Shown: positions 1 to 5,956 of the stretch, piece after piece
Numbering within the stretch: position 1 is the first letter of the stretch
Layout of the letters: each line of letters opens with the position of its first letter
Assembly: GCA_900547955.1 (NCBI GenBank)
Contig: URIR01000051.1
Location: 1 to 8,095 of the forward strand
Length of the DNA: 8,095 nt
Reading direction: 5' to 3'
From: an uncultured Eubacteriales bacterium
GTDB lineage: Bacteria; Bacillota; Clostridia; Christensenellales; QALW01
Made by a program: the position numbers and the translations under genes
The notes under the pieces: model-generated
The model's input: the letters and a program-made list of their open reading frames with translations, nothing else
Databases searched by the model: none
Told to the model about the DNA's origin: nothing

Positions 1-355
1 AATGCCGAAATCAGACCGCTGGAGGCGTGTATCCCCTTGTCAATTTAGGGTATAACAAGGAGAGAATAATTTATTGGGAAGCGCAGACGGCGTTTTGGAC
101 GCAGAGCGCCGCCCTGGCGTAATTAACGCTGCTGCGGCGTAAATAACGCTGCCGCAGGGGGTGCGCGGCGAACTGCATTAAGCTGTCGCCTGAGCCGCTC
201 AGAGTTATAACGGATAAAAACGCATTATGCGGTTAAATAAGCCGTGAAAGTGCGAAATTTTGCTCAACGACAGACGGCGAATCCTCGGCCTACATATCGT
301 CAGCTTAAGAATTTCCTTTAATGGAACGGCAGGGGAAAGCGTCTGCGTCCTGCAA
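1..355. other. Non-coding flank downstream of rarA
   Basis: I see no gene that can be supported here. Plus frame 1 is open from the left edge to a TAG at 46-48, which could be the last codons of an upstream gene, but 15 residues are too few to judge. A small stem pairs 32-40 with 55-63 (8 of 9 positions, 14-nt loop) and would hold the AAGGAG at 57-62 in its 3' arm. The only start-like codon after that AAGGAG is a TTG at 74-76, giving 22 codons, which is unconvincing. GC-rich tandem repeats lie at 116-155 and a short CGCAT-T-ATGCG palindrome lies near 220. No T-rich intrinsic terminator for rarA is evident on the minus strand. Confidence 0.5.
116..155. repeat. Two tandem copies of a 20-bp repeat
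   Basis: The unit at 116-135 is followed directly by a copy at 136-155, identical at 18 of 20 positions. Both read GGCGTAA, then TT or AT, then AACGCTGC. Each unit contains GCGT and ACGC as a 4-bp inverted pair. The copies also let CTGCGGC (132-138) pair with GCCGCAG (150-156). No function is recognised. Confidence 0.6.
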
Positions 356-1687
356 TTATTTTTCGTTGCTTGCTTTGTGCGCGGCTTTCCAGGCTTTGAT
401 TTGTTCCAAGCGAGCCTTGAATTTTGCTTCCAGTCCCTGTTCGGTGGGCAGATAATATTTTTTACCGGCTAGGGAATCGGGCAGGCACTGCATATTTGTA
501 AGCTTTTCCTCGGTATCATGAGCATATTGATAGCCTTTTCCGTAATTTAGCTCCTGCATCAGCTTTGTAGGAGCGTTGCGTATTACCAGAGGCACAGGCT
601 CGGCAAGCTGGGAAAGCGCGTCTTTTTTGGCCAGAGCATAGCATATGTCCATAGCGTTGGATTTTGGAGCCAGAGACATATATATAACCGCCTGGGTTAA
701 ATTCAGGGAGCATTCAGGCATGCCTATAAAATGACACGCCTGGTATGCCGCTACGGCGATTTCCATTGCTCTTGGGTCGGCCAGCCCTATGTCCTCGCTG
801 GCAAAGCGGATGACGCGGCGGGCAACGTAAAGCGGGTCCTCTCCTGCTTCCAGCATGCGCGCCAGCCAGTAAACCGCGGCGTCGGGGTCTGAATTGCGCA
901 TGGATTTATGCAGCGCCGATATGAGGTTATAATGCTCCTCGCCTTTTTTGTCGTACAGCAGGGATTTGCGGGAGGTGCATTGCTCCAGCGTTTCAGGGGT
1001 AACAACTACGTTTTCTCCGTCTGTTTCGCCGTTTAATACCAGCATTTCCAGAGTGGACAGGGCGGAGCGGGCGTCTCCGTTGGAAAAAGCGGCTACTGCC
1101 TGGAGCATTTCGGGCTGAATACTTATATTTTGGCCGCCAAAGCCTCGAGGGTCGGAAATTGCGCGGTTGAGCAGCTTTATAATATCTTCGTTTTTCAGCC
1201 CCTGAAGAACGAAAACCTTGCAGCGCGATAAAAGCGCGCCGTTTACTTCAAAGGATGGGTTTTCGGTAGTTGCCCCGATTAAAATAATGCTTCCTTTTTC
1301 CACAAAGGGCAGGAAAGCGTCCTGCTGCGCTTTGTTGAAGCGATGTATTTCGTCTACGAATACAATGGTTTTTTCTCCAAAAAGCCGGTTTTCTTCCGCC
1401 TGCTGCATTACGGTGCGAATTTCCTTTATCCCGCTGGTGACGGCGGAAAAATCAATAAAGGCAGCCTTGGTTTGATGAGCGATAACCCGGGCGAGGGTAG
1501 TTTTTCCCACTCCCGGAGGGCCCCAGAAAATCATGGAGGAAATGCTGTCGTTTTGTATGAGGCGGCGCAGTATTTTTCCAGGTCCCAAAAGATGCTCCTG
1601 GCCTACTATTTCGTCCAGCGTCTGCGGTCTGAGCCGTTCGGCAAGCGGGGAAGCGGCGTCTTGGTTAAAAAGGGTCTGCTGTTTCAT
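356..1687 (-). CDS. rarA: Replication-associated recombination protein A (RarA/MgsA), AAA+ ATPase
   Basis: This is a cytosolic AAA+ ATPase related to clamp-loader subunits. The family acts at stalled replication forks and ssDNA gaps and binds SSB. Seen in the 443-residue protein: Walker A GPPGVGKTT at 56-64 (Lys62), Walker B VDEIHRF at 111-117, sensor-1 region GATTENPSF at 138-146, and a likely arginine finger in LLSRC (Arg155). The C-terminal half matches the family's helical tetramerisation region. Length is normal and no disruption is seen. The start is supported by GGAGGA (minus strand of 1694-1699) 6 nt upstream. The N-terminus MKQQTLF contains a QxxLF pentapeptide, the shape of a sliding-clamp-binding motif; this role is inferred. 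The gene appears monocistronic and is divergent from the thioredoxin gene. Identification is firm. Confidence 0.97.
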   Translation of the reverse strand: MKQQTLFNQDAASPLAERLRPQTLDEIVGQEHLLGPGKILRRLIQNDSISSMIFWGPPGVGKTTLARVIAHQTKAAFIDFSAVTSGIKEIRTVMQQAEENRLFGEKTIVFVDEIHRFNKAQQDAFLPFVEKGSIILIGATTENPSFEVNGALLSRCKVFVLQGLKNEDIIKLLNRAISDPRGFGGQNISIQPEMLQAVAAFSNGDARSALSTLEMLVLNGETDGENVVVTPETLEQCTSRKSLLYDKKGEEHYNLISALHKSMRNSDPDAAVYWLARMLEAGEDPLYVARRVIRFASEDIGLADPRAMEIAVAAYQACHFIGMPECSLNLTQAVIYMSLAPKSNAMDICYALAKKDALSQLAEPVPLVIRNAPTKLMQELNYGKGYQYAHDTEEKLTNMQCLPDSLAGKKYYLPTEQGLEAKFKARLEQIKAWKAAHKASNEK

Positions 1688-1810
1688 TATCCATCCTCCG
1701 GTTTATGGGCTTAAGCGTTTTTTATTGAAGCGCTGTTTTAAAATTATGTACCGCCATAAAGTTTACCGCTGTTATCCGTAATAATACCCGTTTTGAGCGG
1801 ACTTTATATT

Positions 1811-1838
1811 ATTATACTATAACTCGTTTAAAAAGCAA
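1811..1838 (-). promoter_or_regulatory. Probable sigma-A promoter of rarA
   Basis: On the minus strand, a consensus TATAAT -10 (plus positions 1811-1816) is preceded by 16 bp and TTGCTT (plus 1833-1838) as a weak -35 (3 of 6). Transcription would begin near 1804, giving a leader of about 115 nt. The -10 is convincing and the -35 is marginal. Confidence 0.5.
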
Positions 1839-1920
1839 GTCTCCCTAAAGCGCTGACGAATAGATAAAAAGCGTTATATCTGAAGCGTCGGCCGGTTATA
1901 TTATAAAAAATGCGTCTGAA

Positions 1921-1950
1921 TGTGACCTTATCACAGAAATAAATTATAAA
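1921..1950 (+). promoter_or_regulatory. Thioredoxin promoter with overlapping Crp/Fnr-type palindrome
   Basis: TGTGACCTTATCACA at 1921-1935 is a TGTGA/TCACA inverted repeat, the half-site recognised by CRP-like regulators. A candidate promoter overlaps it: GTGACC (1922-1927, 4 of 6) as -35, 17 bp, then TATAAA (1945-1950, 5 of 6) as -10. With that promoter the palindrome covers the -35, which suggests repression. The half-site spacer is 5 bp, whereas CRP sites normally have 6, so the site is non-canonical. A second possible -10 (GATAAT, 1971-1976) lacks a -35 and could be activator-dependent. A Crp/Fnr gene lies about 1 kb downstream. Confidence 0.45.
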
Positions 1951-1994
1951 CGGCGTTAAACTGTATATACGATAATAGAAAGGAGACATTATAT

Positions 1995-2303
1995 ATGTCA
2001 GTACTTAACATTAATAAAAATAATTTTGAACAGGCGAGTAAAAGCGATAAAACAGTCCTGCTGGATTTTTACGCGGACTGGTGCGGACCGTGCAGGATGG
2101 TTTCGCCGGTGGTAGAAGAAATTGCTAAGGAAAATCCGCAGTATCTTATTGGCAAAATTAATGTGGAGAATCAGCCTGAGCTAGCGCAGGCGTTTAACGT
2201 AGTGAGCATTCCCACTTTAGTGGTGCTTAAGGATGGAAAGCTGGTCAAGCAGTCGGTGGGCGCCAAATCCAAGGCGCAGATATTGGCTATGCTTCAGGGC
2301 TGA
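1995..2303 (+). CDS. trxA: Thioredoxin
   Basis: This is a small cytosolic dithiol oxidoreductase, normally kept reduced by thioredoxin reductase. The 102-residue protein is a single thioredoxin fold of typical length. The active site WCGPC is at 29-33 (Cys30, Cys33), preceded by the buried-Asp segment LLDFYADW. The cis-proline loop SIPT has Pro73, and the C-terminal strand reads VVLKDGK. There is no signal peptide. The start is supported by AGGAG at 1981-1985, 9 nt upstream. It lies between divergent rarA and the convergent Crp/Fnr gene. No thioredoxin reductase gene is adjacent, but a CoA-disulfide reductase lies less than 1 kb away, suggesting a shared thiol-redox role. A weak stem (CAGCTC/GAGCTG, 2336-2352) followed by CTTTTCT may help termination. 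Confidence 0.96.
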   Translation: MSVLNINKNNFEQASKSDKTVLLDFYADWCGPCRMVSPVVEEIAKENPQYLIGKINVENQPELAQAFNVVSIPTLVVLKDGKLVKQSVGAKSKAQILAMLQG

Positions 2304-2409
2304 GAGGATATTTTATACATCCAGATAATACAGAGCAGCTCTGCCTGAGCTGAGATAGCTTTTCTGGAAGAGGATATGCTGGAAAATGCCTTTTGTCGGC
2401 GCTGCGGCT

Positions 2410-3105
2410 TTACTTTTTATTTCCTCCGCTATAGCGGGCCAGGGCATAAAGCTTGGGCTTATTCAGGATTCGTATTCCTTTGCGCGATATTTCCACAATA
2501 CCCTCGCTTGCAAAGTATTTAAGCATTCTGGAGACGACCTCCCGCGCGGAGCCTATATATCTGGCTATCTGCTCATGCGTTAGATGAACGCTGTTCAGCC
2601 CGGTGCGCGCTATTTCGTCGGATAGAAATATCGCCAGCCTTTTATCCATGCTCATGAAAAGTATCTGCTGCATTACCCACATAACGTCTGAAAACCGGTT
2701 TACCGCGGTTTCCAGGGCGAAAATTTTAACCTGGGGAGAGCGTTCGGACAGCTGGGCGAAGGCAGGGCCGTTGATTATAAAGCATTGGCTGTCCTCCTGC
2801 ACGTCGGCAAAGACGTCAAAGGTTATGGCCTGCAGCACGCATGAAGCGGTGAGCATGCAGATATCTCCGGGATACAGGCGGTAAAGGGTTATATCTCTGC
2901 CTTCCTCTGAGAGCAAATAGATTCGCAGGCAGCCTGTTCTTACCAGGATTACGCCGGTGCATTCATCGCCGCTCAGTATATTTGCACCTTTGGGATAGGA
3001 TACGTCTGAGGAATGACGGCAGATGTATTCGCGGTCTGCTTGCGTAATCTGCTTCCAGAAGGGGAAGTATTCGCTGTAAATTGATTCAAAATTGCTGTTT
3101 TGCAT
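2410..3105 (-). CDS. Crp/Fnr-family transcriptional regulator (probable redox/thiol-responsive)
   Basis: The 231-residue protein has an N-terminal cyclic-nucleotide-binding-like beta-roll (about 25-120), a dimerisation helix (about 125-160) and a C-terminal winged helix. The helix-turn-helix begins LTHEQIARYIG at 175. The recognition helix SAREVVSRMLKYF (186-198) has Arg188, Glu189 and Arg193 in the R-E-x3-R pattern that CRP uses to read TGTGA. The N-terminal cysteine cluster that binds Fe-S in FNR is absent. Six cysteines are present (29, 49, 59, 83, 89, 108), with 83 and 89 in the beta-roll, so thiol sensing is possible but unproven. The start is supported by AAGGAG (minus strand of 3112-3117), 6 nt upstream. 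The gene is divergent from the CoA-disulfide reductase gene with only 30 bp between them, so control of that gene and of itself is likely. The ligand is unknown. Confidence 0.93.
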   Translation of the reverse strand: MQNSNFESIYSEYFPFWKQITQADREYICRHSSDVSYPKGANILSGDECTGVILVRTGCLRIYLLSEEGRDITLYRLYPGDICMLTASCVLQAITFDVFADVQEDSQCFIINGPAFAQLSERSPQVKIFALETAVNRFSDVMWVMQQILFMSMDKRLAIFLSDEIARTGLNSVHLTHEQIARYIGSAREVVSRMLKYFASEGIVEISRKGIRILNKPKLYALARYSGGNKK

Positions 3106-3110
3106 ATACG
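3081..3110 (+). promoter_or_regulatory. Candidate promoter for the CoA-disulfide reductase gene
   Basis: TTGATT (3081-3086, 4 of 6), 18 bp, then TATACG (3105-3110, 4 of 6) would start transcription near 3117, leaving about 19 nt of leader that includes the ribosome binding site. It lies inside the first codons of the divergent regulator gene, as it must with only 30 bp between the two starts. TTGATTCAA (3081-3089) is a short inverted repeat overlapping the -35 and could be an operator. Both elements are weak matches. Confidence 0.3.
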
Positions 3111-3135
3111 GCTCCTTTGAAAGAGAGGTATTATT

Positions 3136-4803
3136 ATGAAAACGTTGATTATCGGCGGAGTGGCCGGCGGCGCTTCAGCTGCTGCACGGCTGCGCAGGCT
3201 GAAGGAGGACGAAACAATAATCATAGCTGAGCGGGGGGAATACGTTTCCTTTGCCAACTGCGGGCTCCCGTATTATATAGGCGGAGTTATTACCGACAGG
3301 GAAAGGCTTACATTGCAGACTCCACAAAGCTTTAAGGAGAGGTTTAACGTAGAGGTTCGCGTGCGCACGGAGGCGGTTCAGATACTGCCGGAGGCTAAAA
3401 TGGCCGTGCTGAAAGACCTGGCTACGGGAGATATATACAATGAAAGCTATGATAATTTGATTTTATCACCCGGAGCGCGGCCGGTCAAGCCTAATATTGA
3501 GGGCGTTGAGGCAGATGGGGTATTTACTCTGCGCAATATACCCGATACGCTTAAAATAAAGGAGTTTATTAATCAGCGTAAGCCGCGGGACGGGGTGATC
3601 GTAGGAGGCGGCTATATCGGGCTGGAAATGGCGGAAAATCTCAAGCATGCGGGAATGAATGTAACTGTGGTAGAGCTTTCCGAGCATTTAATTCCCTCCT
3701 TTGATTATGATATGGCGGCAGGTATTCACAGGTATATAAAAGCTCAGGGTATTAATTTATGCCTGAACAACGGTCTGAAGGCTATAAAAGAGGGTAGGGT
3801 TATTCTACAAAACGGCGAGCTGAAGGCGGATATGGTTATTTTGAGCGCCGGAGTAAGGCCGGATACTCAATTTTTGAGGGGAGCTGTTCCGCTTAATGAG
3901 CGGGGCGGTATAATAACAGATTCTCATATGCGGACAGATATTCCTAATATTTATGCCGTGGGAGACGCCGCGGAAATAAGGAATTTTGTTTCGGGCAGGC
4001 CGGCGCTTATTCCCCTGGCAGGTCCGGCCAATAGGCAGGGACGCATAGCCGCCGATAATATAGCGGGTATACCTTCAGAATATAAGGGTTCTCAGGGCTC
4101 GGCGGTATTGAAGCTTTTTGATATGACTGCTGCGGCTACCGGTTTGAATGAAAGAGAGGCTGCTCAAAGCGGGCTGGATTATGACAAGACTTATATTTAT
4201 TCGGCTCCGCATGCGTCCTATTATCCGGGGGGCAGGAATATGTCAATTAAGGCCTTATGGGATAAGAAAACTTATAAACTGCTCGGCGCGCAGCTTGTTG
4301 GGTTTGACGGCGTGGATAAACGGGCGGACGTACTGGCGGCCGCTATCAGGCTGGGCGCAAAAATAACCGACCTTGCGGGGCTGGAATTGTGCTATGCTCC
4401 GCCCTTCGGCAGCGCTAAGGACCCCGTTAATATGCTGGGCTTTATTGCGGAAAATGTTATCACGCAAAGGGTTAAGCAGTTTTTCTGGCACGACGTGGAA
4501 AAGCTGCCCAGAGACGGCAGCGTTATTCTGCTGGACGTGCGCACTCCCCTTGAAGCTTCGCGCGGAATGATTAAGGGCTTTAAGAATATTCCTCTGGATT
4601 CGCTTAGAGAGCGTATTAATGAGCTTCCAAAGGGCAAGTGCGTATATGTGCATTGCCACAGCGGACTGCGCAGCTATATAGCCTGCCGGATACTTGCAGG
4701 TCACGGCTATGACTGCTATAATCTGGCCGGCGGGTGGCAGCTTTATGAATCGGCGGTAAATGAAAGGACAGCTCCTGAATATATATGCACGCAGTGCCGC
4801 TGA
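3136..4803 (+). CDS. cdr: CoA-disulfide/persulfide reductase with C-terminal rhodanese domain (CoADR-RHD)
   Basis: This is a cytosolic FAD- and NAD(P)H-dependent reductase of CoA-disulfide, CoA-persulfide or polysulfide, feeding thiol redox balance or sulfur reduction. In order: FAD-binding GGVAGGASAAARLRR near residue 7; single catalytic cysteine in SFANCGLPYY (Cys42), typical of CoADR rather than two-cysteine reductases; NAD(P)H-binding VGGGYIGLEMAE (156-167); the dimerisation domain, with Tyr362/Tyr363 and ELCYAPPFGSAKDPVN (Tyr420) matching the conserved CoADR tyrosines; and a rhodanese domain from about 450 with active loop CHSGLRS (Cys507). The 555 residues fit the fused class known from Bacillus anthracis CoADR-RHD and Shewanella NADH-dependent persulfide reductase. 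The last residues hold an extra CTQC pair (551-554). GAGAGG at 3123-3128 supports the start. The substrate cannot be fixed from sequence. Confidence 0.95.
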   Translation: MKTLIIGGVAGGASAAARLRRLKEDETIIIAERGEYVSFANCGLPYYIGGVITDRERLTLQTPQSFKERFNVEVRVRTEAVQILPEAKMAVLKDLATGDIYNESYDNLILSPGARPVKPNIEGVEADGVFTLRNIPDTLKIKEFINQRKPRDGVIVGGGYIGLEMAENLKHAGMNVTVVELSEHLIPSFDYDMAAGIHRYIKAQGINLCLNNGLKAIKEGRVILQNGELKADMVILSAGVRPDTQFLRGAVPLNERGGIITDSHMRTDIPNIYAVGDAAEIRNFVSGRPALIPLAGPANRQGRIAADNIAGIPSEYKGSQGSAVLKLFDMTAAATGLNEREAAQSGLDYDKTYIYSAPHASYYPGGRNMSIKALWDKKTYKLLGAQLVGFDGVDKRADVLAAAIRLGAKITDLAGLELCYAPPFGSAKDPVNMLGFIAENVITQRVKQFFWHDVEKLPRDGSVILLDVRTPLEASRGMIKGFKNIPLDSLRERINELPKGKCVYVHCHSGLRSYIACRILAGHGYDCYNLAGGWQLYESAVNERTAPEYICTQCR

Positions 4804-4829
4804 GGGGCTTTTGGTTTAATGCATTTATA

Positions 4830-4879
4830 AAAGCAGCCCGTTTAAAGGCCGTTTTTCAGGCGGTTAAACGGGCTGCTTT
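4830..4879. terminator. Bidirectional intrinsic terminator between convergent genes
   Basis: A perfect 16-bp inverted repeat pairs 4830-4845 with 4864-4879 (core AGCAGCCCGTTTAA) around an 18-nt loop, which itself contains GCC/GGC (4848-4850 with 4859-4861). The arms end in AAA and TTT, and AT-rich sequence follows on both sides, so it can serve both the plus-strand reductase gene and the minus-strand NifX-like gene. Confidence 0.85.
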
Positions 4880-4903
4880 AAATATTTCAGCGGCTGAGGA
4901 GGA

Positions 4904-5335
4904 TTAATTATCGTGGCCGCCGCAGCTATGGCCGTCTCCGCAGCCATGCTCATGACTGCCGCAGTTATGCTCGTGGCTGCCGCAATTATGCTCGTGGCTG
5001 CCGTGATGGGAGCATTTGATATCGGGGTTGTATTTAAGCGTTCCGGCCGCCAGGCTGGCGGCGGCTTTATCAGCGCTGCCCTGAACCCCGCAGAACAGCT
5101 TAATACCCGCCTGCGCCAAGGCTTCCTGCGCGCCTGAGCCTATGCCGCCGCAGATTAGCGCGTTTACGTTTAAAGATGCAAGAAGCCCTGCAAGCGCGCC
5201 GTGTCCGCTGCCGTTTGAGTCTATAATTTCTTCAGAAATTATTTTACCGTTTTCGGCGGTATAGAGCTTGAATTGCTGGGTATGTCCAAAATGCTGAAAA
5301 ATTTGTCCGTTTTCATAGGTTACCGCAATTTTCAT
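4904..5335 (-). CDS. NifX/NifB-type iron-molybdenum cofactor-binding-like protein with His/Cys-rich tail
   Basis: Residues 1 to about 105 form a dinitrogenase Fe-Mo cofactor-binding-type (NifX/NafY/MTH1175) domain. Visible are the MKIAVTYENGQIFQHFGHTQQF opening split as MKIAV, then HFGH at 15-18, the GHGAL segment near 44, and ICGGIGSGAQEAL at 61-73. The remaining 36 residues are a metal-ligand-rich tail with 10 His and 5 Cys, including three tandem heptads GSHEHNC, GSHEHNC and GSHEHGC (112-132). The protein is small, cytosolic and without a signal peptide. No nif genes are nearby, and standalone members are common in anaerobes, so a role in binding or storing metal or Fe-S precursors is inferred, not nitrogen fixation. 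The start is supported by AAGGAGA (minus strand of 5344-5350), 8 nt upstream. It converges on the reductase gene across the shared terminator. Confidence 0.88.
   Translation of the reverse strand: MKIAVTYENGQIFQHFGHTQQFKLYTAENGKIISEEIIDSNGSGHGALAGLLASLNVNALICGGIGSGAQEALAQAGIKLFCGVQGSADKAAASLAAGTLKYNPDIKCSHHGSHEHNCGSHEHNCGSHEHGCGDGHSCGGHDN
4940..5002 (-). repeat. Three 21-bp in-frame repeats encoding GSHEHNC-type heptads
   Basis: Units at 4982-5002, 4961-4981 and 4940-4960 each encode G-S-H-E-H-(N/G)-C in the tail of the NifX-like protein. They differ at a few positions, mainly at third bases. Degenerate His/Cys sequence continues to about 4907. In-frame units such as these can change copy number by slippage without breaking the frame. 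Confidence 0.85.
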
Positions 5336-5736
5336 TATACCTATCTCCTTTTATGTTAATTTATATTTATTAAAGGCTTAAGAGAGACAACGCGGCCAAA
5401 TGAAGCGATGTGCCGCATTTGCGGCATATTGTGCTTGGATTTATTTGCACAGCGTTGGAGTGCAAAGCCTAATGAGCGGCTAAATAGGGGATTCTGCCTT
5501 TTACGCGCTTTTTCAAATTTATGAAGCGTTTTAGCGCGCTGCTAACTAAATGACTGATGTTATCATAGCCCTCTTTTGGGTTTATGTCAAATATTACTTT
5601 TTAAGGGTGCGCAAAGCTGTTTTTACAGCCAGAGCTTTGCCGAGATACATTTATTTTTGTTTAAGCCGTTATGATAGGCAGAATTGAGCATTGATATATT
5701 ATATGTCGGAAATGGCTGGTTAATAATAAGTTATAA

Positions 5737-5765
5737 TTGACGAAATGCAAGTTTAATGTTATCTT
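5737..5765 (+). promoter_or_regulatory. Candidate promoter of the pit-DUF47 operon
   Basis: TTGACG (5737-5742, 5 of 6), 17 bp, then TATCTT (5760-5765, 4 of 6) gives a start near 5772 and a leader of about 185 nt before the pit start. An isolated consensus TATAAT at 5732-5737 overlaps the -35 but has no good -35 of its own. No Pho-box-like direct repeat was recognised. Confidence 0.4.
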
Positions 5766-5774
5766 ATAAATATG

Positions 5775-5857
5775 TGCGGCAATTGCCCTCGTTTTTTAGG
5801 TTTTGTTTTCATGTATTGATGTGTGCTGCCGCATGGAAGGTGCGCGCTTTAATGCGG
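5775..5857 (+). promoter_or_regulatory. pit leader segment with two mutually exclusive stems
   Basis: TGCGGCA (5775-5781) can pair with TGCCGCA (5827-5833). The overlapping CCGCAT (5829-5834) can instead pair with ATGCGG (5852-5857). The two pairings share bases, as in attenuators and riboswitch expression platforms. GGCAATTGCC (5779-5788) is also self-complementary. The stems are short and I recognise no known riboswitch class, so this is tentative. Confidence 0.25.
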
Positions 5858-5956
5858 AAATACAAACTGCTTTGAGAGGGGGCCGCTGGCTTTAGATACA
5901 GCGCGTTCTTTGTGTTATAAGCGAGTGGTATTTATATTAAAGACGGGGTATATTAT

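Larger units (their letters stand above)
5336..5956. other. Long non-coding region between the NifX-like and pit genes
   Basis: About 620 bp with no supportable gene on either strand. It holds several stem-loops: 5408-5429 (TGCCGC, ATTT loop, GCGGCA, extendable to 9 bp), 5444-5466 (TTTGCAC/GTGCAAA, 9-nt loop) and 5611-5640 (GCAAAGCT/AGCTTTGC, with GCTGT/ACAGC as an inner alternative). None is followed by a clear T-run. The right-hand part holds the candidate pit promoter and leader described separately. The minus-strand promoter of the NifX-like gene must lie near 5350-5400; AT-rich TATAAA-like sequence is there but no clear -35. Confidence 0.55.

Noticed and set aside
74..142. A 22-codon open frame starting with TTG after AAGGAG
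   Set aside because: Start spacing is 11 nt, the start codon is rare, the product is short and unrecognisable, and it ends in the tandem repeat.
2386..2583. A plus-strand 65-codon open frame over the end of the Crp/Fnr gene
   Set aside because: It is antisense to a well-supported gene, lacks a ribosome binding site and resembles no family.
2410..3105. A true FNR oxygen sensor
   Set aside because: The clustered N-terminal cysteines that bind the 4Fe-4S cluster are absent; the six cysteines are dispersed.
4255..4704. A minus-strand 149-codon open frame inside the reductase gene
   Set aside because: It is antisense to strongly conserved coding sequence, with no ribosome binding site or recognisable domain.
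4904..5335. Evidence for nitrogen fixation
   Set aside because: No other nif gene is present, and standalone NifX-like proteins occur in many anaerobes that do not fix nitrogen.
5772..5819. A 15-codon leader peptide at the start of the pit leader
   Set aside because: It has no ribosome binding site and no codon bias suggesting attenuation; the ATG sits at the predicted transcription start by chance.
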